Shown: positions 26,201-38,844, counted from the first letter of the stretch. The stretch is 64,000 nt of DNA from Xiphydria camelus (GCA_963678675.1 OY783196.1:29986827-30050826); one strand, 5' to 3'. Notes: a model not told the origin generated them from the sequence alone. Program-made: numbers and translations.

Positions 26201-29200
26201 ATCGTGCGAAGAGCTACGATATAGCGATGTGACACGTTTTAACGTCCTTCTGTCGCCACGTCAGCTCGACGCTTTAATTCGACGATTATACCACCTACAC
26301 AATTGTACTACATATTTATAGGATGCGAAGGGACATAAAACCTCCCCTGAGTCGATAGAAAATATCGTCTCCGTATTTATAACCGCGCTTAATTTTCGAG
26401 TCGCACGCGCTACACGATGCAGTTTCGCAAGAGAGCGTACAGATATACATATGTACGTACGCAACACAACTAGACCTTATTGCACAAATTTCGCAAACAA
26501 TGCTCCATTACGAAGCCAGCCGTGGAAGCTCACCGGATTAAACTAAACAACGCTTAATCCGCAAATGTACAAGAGGAACAGCGAGTGAGGAGGTTTACCT
26601 ATCCCACCCTATCTGCAACCCACCCCACCTCCCCCTACTCCTCCTCCTCTGCCGCCTGCTTTCATCCCCGACTACTTCCCATTCGTCTGCGCTACGAATT
26701 TCACCTAAATTAGTACTCGCGCTAATTACACGAATGAGTCGGCAACTACGCGTGTATACCAGCTGTACATCTATACAAACGAAACGGCGTCCCATTCGCG
26801 CGCGAGAGATGCAAAAGCACAGCAATCGCCGCGCGCCGCGCGGACAGTTCTCGGAGCGAGCTTCGAACCCCGGGTATCGCCGAGTTACGAAAGCACCGTG
26901 AGAAGATTCAGGAGTTACCGCATCGCGCGAAAGCGTCGACGGTGGAAGACTATTTCGAAAGCTCTATAGGTATACGTGTCGATGCAACGGTTGAGTTTCG
27001 GAGTTGCAATTTTCTTCGCGAATAAACTCCCAAATTAGGTCGAATTAGGCATCGAATATATCCAGCGGCGTTAATTTCACGAGCGGGTAGTTTACTGCTG
27101 CATTTGCATGCTACTCCGCGGTGCGCTAGAATGCACTCGGTATGCATACATCAAGAAGAACATCGTTGTATGTGTACGTCGGGGAAAAATCGAAATCGTT
27201 TCCTCGGCTACCCGAATTTTTCTCTCGGAAAAAATCTAGCACACCCTTGCGACAAATCGTCTCCCATACTTTATCCTACGGGGGAATCACATTAGTCGGG
27301 AACACCGCAGAAGTGGCCCGCAGCCGCGCGTCCATCTCGTCACCGCTCGGTAACCGCCATGTATCGCCGCGTCCAATTTTCCCTGCAATCGATAATCCAC
27401 CCCGGAGGGACGGCACTTGCAAACTCCCACCTCGCGCACGCACGTAAGAAAACCATCAAGACGCGTATACATCTCGGCGCGATATTTACGACGTCGTTAA
27501 AGTTACGACGGGATATCCCCTTTCACCCTACTCCGATCTCGAGTCAGAGGAATCCGCCGTCATCGCGCGCGGGTGTTCATTTCGCGCGATGACTTCCCTC
27601 CCCGGCTCGATTCCCCTTTAATCAAGGCGCTCGAATCTACGGTTTAACAATAATCCATGGGGGGAGGGGAGGGGACTGTGTGCCCGTAGGAGCGCGGGTG
27701 CCTAGGGGGTGAGCGCGGGCTTTTCACGATCGCTGGATCGTTCGCGATCGCACCCGCGGCTCGATTGCTGCGGTGACGATTGAAAAGTGGTGAAATCCAC
27801 TGAGATCGATGGCGAGTATCTACCTCGGCTACTCGTAATCGCGAGGAGGGAGGAAGAGAGTAGCAAAGCGATGAGAAAGCGAAAGGGGAGGAAAAATTAA
27901 ATCCTTCGTTTCTCTCTCCTCGTCGCTCTATACTCTCGCGATTGCCTTTACAATTTATTATTGGAATTGTTCAATCGAATAGCACTTTCGATAAATTCAA
28001 TTTTGAAAATATATTCGCTCCTTGTCAATGATAAAATTTGATACGACTATCGAAAGTTGTACTCTCTATTCTTCGCGACTCTCTTTGCTCTCGAGATATT
28101 CCTATAGGATGTCACGACGCTCTAGGTACATAGCTCGGGTGCAGAGGTAGATATACATTTCAATATCAGCGAACTTTCGAGTCTCCCATTACCTACAGTT
28201 CGGCAAAATTGATTGCTGGAAGGTCCGTACCTAGAAGTGGGAAACTAAGTTTCAACGTTAGGTAACTAGATGCCAACTGCAATGTGCCAGCGGTATATAT
28301 ATAATACATGTAAATCTGTACCTAGTTCTATCTATAGATCGCGTATGTATTATACGTATCTCACTTTCACGGATGCCACGAACCCTTGGTATTTCCTCCG
28401 GAAGCTCTTGTAAAGCACTGAACGATAGACGATTATTCGCTGCGAAATGCGATCGAAGCGAAACCTGTGGAAGTTGAAACCTTTCGAATGGCATAATCTT
28501 CAGAATAATGAATAAAAATGAATTCCATCCAGTCTTCATAAATGACTATTTTGTATTAATGCCAGGCGTAATTCACGGACATCTGTAATACTGATGCTGT
28601 TCCAGCATTCGCACATGGACCATTCACGTTTATTTTGATCCTCGATAAATTATATAATCGACTTTCAGAGGCACATTGGGTCCTCGTCGAGCAATGGGCC
28701 GAGAGATCCGGCCTCGAAGTGATCGCGTGCGTCGCACCGCAGCAAACGAACAACGGAGCGCACCCGCCGACGTGGGATCCCAGAAACGCCCTGGACCTCA
28801 TCTCGTTCAGCGATCACATGGGATACAATACGAGCTGGCAATTGGGATATGGTAATGTCCGTGACGATAGACGTAATCGACGAAAAATTCGATTTAATCC
28901 TCGACCGTTGCATTCCCCGTATCCCCTTTCCTCCGCTACGACTTCTTCACGTGTCGAACAACGAACCCACGTCGATCCTTTGACCATACAGAATGCCAGA
29001 CACGTTGCGACGTTCCCGGTGGAGATCTGGGCAAGGACGTCGTCCGTCTGCGCAACATGCTCGATGCGTTTCCGCGATATTCCAACAGCATTATCGCCGG
29101 TCCCGACATCGTTACGTTTAAGAGCAAACCGCAGCAGCAATATCTGCAAGAGTACCTCAACGCAGCGGGGTCCGCGCTTTCCGCGATAACGTGGCATCCG

Positions 29201-32200
29201 TAAGATTCGACGAAAGCGACGTTCGCACGATTTTTTCGGCGGTAATCTTACAGCGACTTTTGACGATTCCAGCGAATTTGTTGGAATTACGGTGGAATCC
29301 GACGGCGTGGTCTCTCTGCACCACGACAATTTAGCCACGGAGAAGGACGCTCTGTTCAAAGTCATAGGGAGGTCGATAGCGAAGAAACCCCTGTGGATCG
29401 GTAAGCACGGCGACTCGAGCTTCCCCCCCGGATTCCTCGAATACGCGACGATGCGATTTCTCGATATCAAAAATCGCCCGATTCTGACGCACATTTATCG
29501 CAGCCGAGTCCAAACCGGAGGAATGCAAGAGACAATTCTTGGGAGGGCTGGTCTGGGCGAGACGTCTTGGAAACGCGGCGCGGCTCGGTATTCAGGTCGT
29601 AATGAGACAACCCGACACCTCCAACTTATTCCACCCTACTCCCGTAAGTTCGCCTCGAACAATGACCGAACCGATGCGCCATCGTATTCCGCGTGAAAAC
29701 GGCGTAATTAACTCGGAACCGTCGACATTTGACGCTGCGCAGGATTACTGGGTCTCTCTCCTGCACAAAACGCTGGTCGGTCGCGAAGTCCTGGACACGA
29801 AAGTCACTTCGGGCAATAAAACGCACGTGCACTTCTACTGCCAGTGCACGAAACCCTCCGCGAAGTACGAGAAGGGCTCGGTCACCATCTTCGGCTTGAA
29901 TTTAACGCCCGCGAAGATCGTGGCGAACTTGAAGGGAATCAAATATAAAACCATCCATAAGTACATACTGATGCCGGGCTTCGACGCTGCGAACAGGATG
30001 TTCGCCGAGTAAGTATTCTTATCCTTTTGACATCGATCCGTATCGTCTTACGTAACAGAAACTCTATAATTATCATCCAGCTTTATCTCGACTCATCACG
30101 GGCGTCTCGTCTCGGTAGATACAAATGATAACGTAATATATATAAATAACAATTCGAATATCAATTTGAAACCATCTACAAATACTCTTTTATACCCGGC
30201 GTTGATGCCGTCAACAAAATGTTTGCCGAGCAAGTGTCCCGTCATTCCCCAGCATTATTATATCCGCCGTATTACTCCGTGCAGTAGACGCCCTGGTTAT
30301 TATTCAGTCTTACGCCGACCTACCTGTCATCCTGTCACGCTGAACAGAGAAGCCCTGGAACGTCGTACTTTACCGCAAACTGAGAAACTTCAGCGGCGTA
30401 GTCACTTTCGTGGAGTTCTATCTAATTCCGAGAAATGTTCGCGATGAAATTCTATTTCGAATTTTATTTCGCGCGTTGGGTATCTACTCTTCTTGAGTTT
30501 GAAAGGGTAGAGGTAGCGATATCATTATTTTCTTGGTAGCACATTGAAATACTTTGAACGGTTCTCAGATAATTTAATAAAACTTGCAGTTTTAGAACTA
30601 ATTACGATAGGTATAATTAGAGTTGGCCTCGGAGTTTGACAGCTCTTTTATCGCGTTTCAACATTTTTTTATAAAGTACAACGATGCATCTCCAATAAAC
30701 AGAACTTGCGATAAACGTACAGCCCAGGAGCACGTTTCGTTAATCTAGCGTACAACGAATATTCCAACAATTTAAAAAAAAGTTAATAAATAATATTTTC
30801 AGATCTGTACTTCTGAACAACGAGCCACTGAATTTGGTAAACGATAAGGATCTGCCGGATATAAACCCGGTGATTTCTACAAACGAAAAAAACACCGTGC
30901 TGAAACTTCCCTCTGGTGGTATAGGTTTCTGGGTTATACCAGGAATAAAAGTAAGCACTGTCACATTGACATTATAGTCGCATTGCATATCGATAAGATA
31001 TTATGTAAAAAGACAACTGTTTCATGCTCCGAAATGGAATTTATAGTTGAAGACTTGCATGGGCCACGAAGAAGACCCGGCCGACAAGGTGCTACTGAAA
31101 AAATTGACCAAACGATTGGAGGAAGCCGACACAGAGGAGGATATCGGCCACGAGGAAGAGGACGGACAGGAAGTCGAAGATGACGCGACCGCATATCTAA
31201 AGCAAAAGAAGAAAAAGAGGAAGCATCGACACAGCGAGGAGGATATTCACGAGGAGCGAAAGTTCGGAAAAATCGAGACGAAGAGGGAATTGGAAAAGTT
31301 GGAAAAATTCCTCAAGAGAAATCACATTGACGACAAGAAGTCCTTCAACCTCAGAGGCAAAGCAGGACTGCTGATGTACGATGAAACCAACGAAAAGAAG
31401 GAAAACAACTTGGAAGAAGAGACGATCGTCCAGCTGAAGTCTGCCGAGAAATTGGAATCCGGCGAAGCGATTCGCGCGAAGCTGGAGGAGTATAAAAATC
31501 GGCTGATTGAATATGAGAGCCGAAAGAAAATTCAGGAGGAGACGGAGCAGAACCTGCAGAAGAGGAAACAAGCCGAAAAGATCCACAACTCGAAGGAAGT
31601 CGACACGCGCAAGGCTGTGGAGGCGTTGAAGCTGATATCGAAGGTCGAGAACGCCGTGAAGAACTTGGATAAGGACGAGGCGCGAGCGAAAATCGAAACG
31701 CTGAACAAGGAACACTCTTACGATGTCGCTTCGGGGCAAATCAGTTCCGACAATGGCGAGGACGTCATACTAGACGAACTGTTGAAGTCAGGCAAAACGA
31801 AGAGAATGACCATTCCCATAGCGGAGATCGGGAAGAAGTTGAGCGTCATTTCTCGCGGACTATTCGAAGATGAGGATCCTGAAGAGACTCGATCCAGAGC
31901 GGAGAGGACCAGATTCAAAAGAGATTTGTTCGGTGACGATCCTTTGGGCTTACGGAGGGACGGCCTATTCAAGAAGAGGTCAAAGAACGAGGACGCCAAG
32001 GAGCGCAGACTGGAGCGTAAACATCGGAAGAAGGAGAAGGAAGAGGCGCGGAAGGACGCTCAGCCCGCACTCTTCGATCCGAAGCACCCCGACAGTAACG
32101 AGAACAACTTCTACGGTTTCACGCAACGCGACCCCATGAAGGACTTCCCCCAGGGCGACCTCTTCCTGAGCACCGGCACCTCTTCCGAGGAGAAGCAGAC

Positions 32201-35200
32201 GGACTACGAATACGTGGATGACGACGACGATACGCCGGACCGGAAGAATAAGCCGAAGGGTTCGAAAGTCGTGCAAAAACCCCAAAGAAAGTCGGCCGAA
32301 CCCGACGACACGTGGATGGAGGAGGACAGCGATCGGCTTTATCACGCACCTAACGAATTCTTCGAAGATGTGAAGATGCCGCACGTCCGGATCAAGGAGA
32401 ACCTGAAGGACTACGGCGAACTGTGGGAACCCGAGTCCCTGCAGAAGGCGGGAAACGATAACGAGCGTCGCAAGGGGTACGAGAACGAGAAGGAGGCCGA
32501 GGAGGTCATCAAGGCGGACCATCCGAGCGAGGTCGAGGACAAGAGGGCAAAGGAGACGGCCGTGAAGAAGCTCTTCAAGTACTACGATAACTCTAAAGTG
32601 TCGAATACCGATTACGACGACGAGAAATCGGAGGTACCCAGGGGCAAATCGAAAGCCGCCGCAGCATCTACCGGTAAAAGCGGAAAACCGAATCCGAGCG
32701 CGAAAAACAATAACCTGCAGAGCAAGAAGCGCGTGAAGCTGATCGAATCTGAAGAGGATGACGATTACGAGGATTTCGACTCGATGACATTCAGACACTC
32801 CGACGAGTCCTCGGCGGAAGATCGGTCTCTCGAAGAGACCAGCGTCGAACTCGCGGCGAAGAAGAAGAGGAGGCCGAAGAGGTGGATCTACGACCTTGAC
32901 TCAATGTTCTACGACGAGATGGTCTACCAGGATGACGAAAATTTTAGGGATTGCAACTGCAGAGTCATCAGGAGCGACCAGCCAAGAACCAAAAGGTGTA
33001 AGAACAAGAAGTGCAGAAATTACAGACTCGGAGATGCTCGAAAGAGTGAAGAAGACTCCGAAAAAAGTGAAGAAAGTGATGATAAGAAACGAAGAAAACG
33101 AAGTGCAGAGGTCGTTGAAGTAAAATCTGTCACGCAAGAATTATTTTCAAACGTACAGACTGCGACTGATGCAGGGGATAACATCTCGAAGACGTCTTCT
33201 TCGGCAAATGCTCCTCCGGTAGAAAATTTGCCGGGACACTCAATGGAAAAGTTTGAAGAACCATCAGCGAAGAAAATTAGAATGACGGCTGAAGAATCAA
33301 CAACAACACCACCAACGATCAACATCGATGACAAAAATACTTCGAAAGCAGAAAGCCTTGAAGACAACGACACTTATAAGGCGAACATTAAGGTAACAAA
33401 TGTGGACGAACCGGAATTGATTCGCACCTTTCGAGAATCTGAAGTCCAGCATCAGGAAGTGGAACCGCATATGCAAGGAGAGACAAGATCGACTGAAGGC
33501 TCTGAAACGTTGGCGTTGGATCGAGTCCCTGAAACCCATGAAGCCCTGATCGAATCTACCGATTCGAGTCTGGGAAATGCACCGACGACAATGACATCGA
33601 ATAACGTGAATACAATTCGAGATGCGAGGGATTCTGGTACCGATCTTCTACCATCGGGAAGTAGTACCAAGATCGATAGGCCGAACGACATCGTGGGTGC
33701 AAGCGAACATTCGAAAGCGGATAATCTCATCCTCAAGAAGGATTACGCTGACTCCGGCTCAAACGTGGATACAATTCCTGTCACTAACTTCGTCTCCTCG
33801 GCTCCTCCATCGGACACTAAAAAGGAAGTGCCAATCGTTTCTACGAACTTGGCGGAAAGTCCTAAAATTGCAGAACTACCATCGCATCAAGGGAAAACGG
33901 CGCATGTGGAAAAAAGCAATGACGTCGAAGAGAAAAGTACATACGAAGTAAAAGCCAAAGATACCGAAGCGCAAAAAGTTCTCCCAAAAACTGAAAAAAC
34001 GAGAGCCGAACCAAGACTGCAGGCGGCAAAATCCGGAGGTCTCCAGTCACCCGTGAAGAAGGATAAAGAATCGAAGAAGGCGGATGCCAAGACCAAGGCA
34101 CTGGAAGCCTCGGCAAAATTGAAGTCAGCCGAGAACGCTCGTTACCAGGAATACCAGAAGAAACGAGCGGAAAAGTTAGAGAAGCTGAAGGAGAAGCTGA
34201 AGGCGAAACGCGCCAAGATCCTGCAGCAATACCGCGAGGAATTATTAGAGGCTCTAAATAAGTGCAACGACGAAGTGAAGAGAAACCTGAAGAAACGCCA
34301 GATTTGGGAGGATTTGACGGATCGCGAAGATTTTCAGGACCTTGTCGATCAGGAGAAACTTGCCTACATCATGACGCATAAACCGATCGATTACAACTCG
34401 GTCATTGAAGAATCTAATTCGAAGAATAACGCGAATGAGATGTACGTTCCCGAAGTCGAAGTGACGATGCCTCTTCGCAACGTGCGAAGACGAAAACTGG
34501 AAGAGCAAGAGAATCACTCGCACCATTTGCGCGATCCGAGGCTATTGCAATATCCAGATTTCGATTTTTCGAGTAGTCAGGTTGATTTTAAGAATCCTCG
34601 CGATGAAGAAGTACCTGAAGAGATGAATTCCTTGGAGCATCCTGGCGCCGATCATTCATACTACGCGATAGTAGAGAATCTGGAAAATCCTCGAATTTTT
34701 CCCAGAGATCAATTACGCAATTTACAACGATGGAACGACAACGAAGAGTATCAGGAACAACCCGAAGAACGCTTGTATCAGAAGAAGAGCTACGACTATA
34801 TTCCCAAAAATCCGCTAAATAATGAAGACGATGTTCAAAATATCTCAAACAATCGCAATTACGAAGTCGAATTCAACGAAGGAAATAAAAATATGCCTTA
34901 TTCTCTGGGAAGAGGACACATTGAAAAAATATTACAGGACGTAGAAAACAATCCCTACAATTTAAGAGATAACGGACGATATGATAATTTACGTCATTTG
35001 GAGCACGACGTTATTGAAAACCAATACGATTACAGTTACAGCGACGAATCCTTGTACAGTGAAGAGATAATGAAAGGAATTTTGACTCGTCCATTGTTGA
35101 AGCTAGAGCCCTCGAATTATCAAGGTAGAGAACCTTATCTGACTACTCGTCAAACTGATCAACATCGAAAAAATTTGGCGGAGAAACCGTACAGCCCGTT

Positions 35201-37634
35201 GAAAAATCTACCTGGATTTTTCTCGGAGCGCATTATGCTCGACACAAACCGCAGGGATCATGGGAAGTCAAAATCTCAAGTGGCGGAAGTTCCGGAAGTT
35301 AATCATTATGTATCAACTAAGGAAAAAGTTTCTTTAAATGAAAAAAATTTAACCTCAAATAATACTGAAGCAGAGACACACAAGCAGATGGACCAAAGAG
35401 CCATTAAAAAGCCCAAGGAGATGGAATTGAAGGATTCCAAATTATCGAAAACAGTGACAAATCAATCATCTCTTAATGACATTGAAGTTAAGCCACGTTT
35501 AAAAACCGAGGAAATACTCTACAGCAAGATAGAAGGATCCAACAATTCCAATATTACGTCTGACTATCCGGAAGGAATTCCACTGCCCAATGTCCGTAAT
35601 CGTAGGAACGTGAAAGAAAGGGAAGAAGTAGCTCTCAATAGACAACCATTCCTTCCCATGCGCCGGCCTTCCAGAACAGGACGACAAGTGAAGAAGGAAA
35701 GATGCAATTACATGTGTCTGAAAGAGAATTCCGATGAAGCCTCCAACGAGGATGAGGAGCAACTATACAAGTTAATCAAGGAGGAAGATCATTACAAGGC
35801 AGTGCCTGTGCTGGACATCAAAGAGAAGCACGGATCGAAAAAGAAGAACCTGAAAAATGTGGAATACGATGAAGACACGAGATACGGAGAGGCTAAATAT
35901 ACGAAGCAAAGCTTGAACGACGAAATCTACAAACCCTACGAGCAAAATTATCTCACGAGGAAGATGTCTCTGATGAGAGAAACTGAAGATCCACCTAAAC
36001 GATACTACGACGAGAAAAATGGAAATGCTTGGATTCGAAGACACGATTCACCGGATCCTTACAGACAGCAACCGAGAACTAGAGAATCGAGGTTGCGTAA
36101 GCACGCCGTGATTTACGCACCAGAAGAGATAAATCGACAACTGGACTCTCTGCGAGGGATTCCCGATGAAGAAAACTCGGAATTTAGTTATCGAAACAAT
36201 CGTGAAAATAACGGAGCGTCTTTGAGAAAATCAATTCCAGATAGAATGTACGATGATAACGACTTTTGGTATAAACAACAGAATCTGTTGGTCGACCTTC
36301 CTAGAAGATACTCCAAGGTCAAGCTACTCGATCAAAGGCATAATGATAAGTACAAAAGGTTCGATTACGATCCCCTGAACTCTATCCGAGACGTTCCCAA
36401 CGAGGAGCGCGAGAATCGATACGGTAGAATGTACGATGACGAGGACTTCTCGCGTAAACATGAGAGTTTCTTAATTGATCCTCCAAGACAATGCACCGGT
36501 AACATCGACGGGAAGGTAACAGAGCATAAATCAAATGACAAGGGCCAAAGACTCGAAAATAATCCCGCGAGTCTTCCCGAAGAAGCCCCTAATGAGGAGA
36601 ACAAAGAGTTTGATCGCGAGCAAGAAAAGGATCGTGAGAGTAACAGAGTGTCCCTCACAGAATCTATACCAGCACATTATGGTAGGATGTATGACGATGG
36701 AGATTTTCTGCATAAACATGGGGAAGTTTTGGTGCACCTTCCGGGACAATATTCGAATGACGTTCAAGTGAAACTAATTGGCCAGAAGAAAAGCGATAAA
36801 TACGAAGAAGTAGAAAGCGAGGAAACGTTCGATTCTCAAAGCCCCGACGACGAGCTTGACTCAAAGTACGAACTGATGATGCTGATACCGATGAAGAGTC
36901 GCCGAATTGGTAGACAAAAAAGGCAGGTTGAGGATGAACCGATGGAAAACGAAATTATGAAATGGACGCGAATGGACGATGATGAAGAAAAAGATGATGA
37001 TGGCTGGGAGGATGAAGATGAAATGAACCAAGTGTGGCAGGACATCGTGGATACTAAGAGGAGCGAGCAATTACTTCAGGATTACGTCGCAAACAAGCAG
37101 AGATACTTGAAGGAATTTGAAATGGCAAAAAAGAACTTGAATGACTATCTAGAAAAAGTCAAGGAAGAAGATTTCAAGAAAGAGAAACAGTGGGAAGAAA
37201 TGGTATCGGACATGAACTTGGGAAAACCTGGAGACGCAGCTTCATCCATCGAAAGAGATAAAGCCATGTTAGGGCTCTATCTGAAGGACGAAATCCTAAA
37301 AATTACAAGGATTCCTGAAAGCGAAGAAATTAATAACGGGGAGAGCTTGGAAACGAAACGTCGACTGAAAGGGAATGAAAGCACATTATTATCTGAGATG
37401 GACTCTCCAAAAAATGAAGATGAAGTTACGAAGAAAATGAACGTCGTGGAAAATTTGACTGATTCTCTCGAGACCTTCATCGATGAGTTTGGAGAAAAAT
37501 TCAACGGAACCCTGAAGAACGAAGAGGGATCAAAGGAGAAATCACAATACTCCATCTTTCATAGAGCTTTGGATAACGTGAAAAAGTTCTTCGACTTTCT
37601 TTCTGGCATCGCTTTTATTTTTCACAGACACTAA
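23289..37634 (+). CDS. Heparanase-like GH79 protein with a 2,195-residue charged C-terminal extension
   Basis: Heparanase is an endo-beta-glucuronidase that cuts heparan sulfate outside the cell. Nine exons join in phase: 23289-23488, 24760-24905, 28669-28851, 28992-29199, 29273-29400, 29504-29643, 29743-30008, 30803-30950 and 31047-37634, giving 2,668 residues. Residues 1-30 form a signal peptide (basic start, then SVIGVLLLARTLSA). Family landmarks follow: ARALAPAYVRLGG, SWQLGYE with the expected acid/base Glu at 177, SAITWHP, KKPLWIAES with the nucleophile Glu at 290, ARLGIQVVMRQ, DYWVSLLHKTLVG, and the C-terminal lobe ending GFWVIPGIKLKTCM. The linker excised from mammalian heparanase is missing. 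Oddities: Tyr replaces the usual Asn before Glu177, and the frame does not stop at the end of the fold but runs on through a Lys/Glu/Asp-rich tail (residues 474-2668) with furin-type sites RFKR (765), RPKR (1085), RRKR (1158) and RQKR (2432). ATG 23289 was chosen because it opens the signal peptide. Exon joins are inferred from splice sites and family similarity. Confidence 0.88.
23505..23783. mobile_element. TTAA-flanked piggyBac-like MITE, 279 bp, in heparanase intron 1
   Basis: TTAA stands at 23501-23504 and 23784-23787. The left end reads CCCTTGGATG and the reverse complement of the right end reads CCCTTAGACG. CCC-starting ends next to TTAA are the classic piggyBac pattern. A subterminal CGGGTCTSC motif is also inverted: TCGGGTCTCC on the left, and GTCGGGTCTGC as the reverse complement on the right. 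The left side also holds a GGGTC/GACCC hairpin. There is no coding capacity. It begins about 13 bp after the intron 1 donor of the heparanase-like gene. Confidence 0.7.
24906..28668 (+). other. Large intron 2 of the heparanase-like gene
   Basis: The donor is G|GTAAGA at 24906 and the acceptor TTTCAG ends at 28668. It splits a codon in phase 1 and joins DPDFTFS to EAHWVLVEQW. I saw no additional GH79 exon inside it, and the joined protein runs smoothly into the next family block. Short open frames inside look like noise. Confidence 0.7.
30168..30237 (+). pseudogene. Relic or alternative copy of the end of heparanase exon 7
   Basis: Inside intron 7, this stretch translates to ETIYKYSFIPGVDAVNKMFA followed by EQV. 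The true exon end at 29948-30008 gives KTIHKYILMPGFDAANRMFA followed by E. The DNA match is plain (CCCGGC.TTGATGCCGTCAAC, then ATGTTTGCCGAG). After GCCGA the real exon has a GTAAGT donor; the copy has GCAAGT, which could act as a rare GC donor. No convincing acceptor precedes it, and it would lack the first three quarters of the exon. It is probably the remnant of a tandem duplication. Confidence 0.65.
31047..37634 (+). other. Giant last exon: charged, disordered tail of the heparanase-like protein
   Basis: The acceptor TTATAG ends at 31046 and the frame continues unbroken for 2,195 residues. In order it holds: a Glu/Lys-rich, coiled-coil-like part (about 31080-31760); the furin site RFKR; an acidic stretch; the furin site RPKR followed by WIYDLDSMFYDEMVYQDDEN; a cysteine cluster CNCR...TKRCKNKKCRNYRL (32950-33030); the furin site RRKR; a Ser/Thr-rich part (33100-34000); a strongly helical Lys/Glu coiled coil (34060-34400); an Asn/Tyr/Glu-rich part; a single CNYMC pair (35703-35720); three RMYDD repeats; the furin site RQKR; a very acidic block; and a hydrophobic C terminus, KKFFDFLSGIAFIFHRH. 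I recognise no known domain. The composition fits a secreted, proteolytically processed matrix protein. Confidence 0.8.
36241..36830 (+). repeat. Three RMYDDxDF protein repeats
   Basis: The motif RMYDDxDFxxK, then LxDxP and a later DKYxR or DKGQR, occurs three times, starting near 36244, 36427 and 36685. The spacings are 61 and 86 codons. The copies are diverged, so the duplication is old. Confidence 0.75.
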
Positions 37635-37984
37635 ATCCATTATTCTCTTAATTTACGAAGAACAATAACAATCCTATAGATACCGATGCATGCAGTGAAC
37701 TAGACACTTTAATACTTGCAGCTCTTTCCTGCTACTGTACTTTCGCTTTTCATCTTTGTTTTACTTTAATATAATCGTTATTTATAATCTACATATATTA
37801 TATATTTTTATACGACTAAGAAGTAACAAATTAAGCTTCTTCTACCCTCTACAAGCATTCATTTTTTCAGAAATACTAGCTTCCGAAAAGTGTATGTGTC
37901 CTGTATTTAATTTTGTATTGCTATAACATATGTATAGGAAAAACAAGGATGTGCTCCATTAAACTTTATTAATTGAACTTTTGA

Positions 37985-37990
37985 AATAAA
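37985..37990 (+). terminator. Candidate poly(A) signal of the heparanase-like gene
   Basis: AATAAA 351 bp after the stop codon in AT-rich DNA. A second AATAAA lies at 38043-38048. Confidence 0.5.
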
Positions 37991-38436
37991 AATATACTAT
38001 TTAATTATATATTTTCCTCTCCTTTTCCTTATAAGCTGTGTTAATAAAATAAATACTATCCAAATAAATTAAAAAACCACATCACTCGGCATTGCCCCGT
38101 ATAATAAACGAATCTAAACTGACATTTATATACCGAAAATATTATATTCACGTAATAAAAACATAGAGAGCGAGACGTTTTTCAATCACTTATTATTTTC
38201 AATAATTAACTTCAATCATAAAATTAAAATCTACTCTACTAGAAAAACTTTGACTGAGAGCCGAAATGCCTCTTATTTCGAAAGTTGAACCTGCGTATAA
38301 TTTTTTATGCAATTTCAATCATCCAACTTGACAATCGATGCACTGGTGAATAGAGTGAAATGACACGTCGTCAGTATAAAGTGAGTCAGAAAATGTCTAT
38401 GATGCAGATTTTGCATTACACAATAGTTTGAATGTG

Positions 38437-38445
38437 TATATAAAT
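38437..38445 (+). promoter_or_regulatory. TATA-like box upstream of the giant gene
   Basis: TATATAAAT lies about 730 bp before the start codon of the giant gene. If used, the transcript would begin near 38470, leaving a long or spliced 5' UTR. It is the best TATA match in the interval, but AT-rich DNA gives such matches by chance. Confidence 0.3.
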
Positions 38446-38844
38446 AAGTCGCCTTTTACTATCTGTATATAGAGACGGAAGCAAACCGTTCTTCGAACTG
38501 CAAAATAATTCTATAGCCATTAGATATGTCTCCAAATCACACGAGACAAGCGCTACATTCCCTTATTTAGGAGTCGGCCTTCATCGATATCGAAAAGACG
38601 CTCGCCGTAAAACTGTGTACATATTTCGACATTGCGCTTCTGCAATTCTCATTTCGCAACACCGTAGTGACAGGTGGTAGTAAACGATGGCGTATGTCCA
38701 CCTCGTCGGTGGAGCATACCTTGCAGAGTCACAGTTAACCCCGTCCTCTTTACCTCGACGACGACACCACACTGGTAACGTCATTTAATGCGTAAAAATT
38801 AAAAAAAAATCGCAAAACAGTCGTGTGATTTTAATGGTGTTTCG

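Noticed and set aside
26840..26885. Possible tRNA B-box (GGTTCGAAGC on the minus strand)
   Set aside because: The B-box consensus is not completed and no A-box or cloverleaf could be drawn around it.
31197..34526. Several minus-strand open frames of 90-272 codons opposite the heparanase tail
   Set aside because: Leu/Val/Phe-rich antisense of Lys/Glu-rich codons; no splice or domain support.
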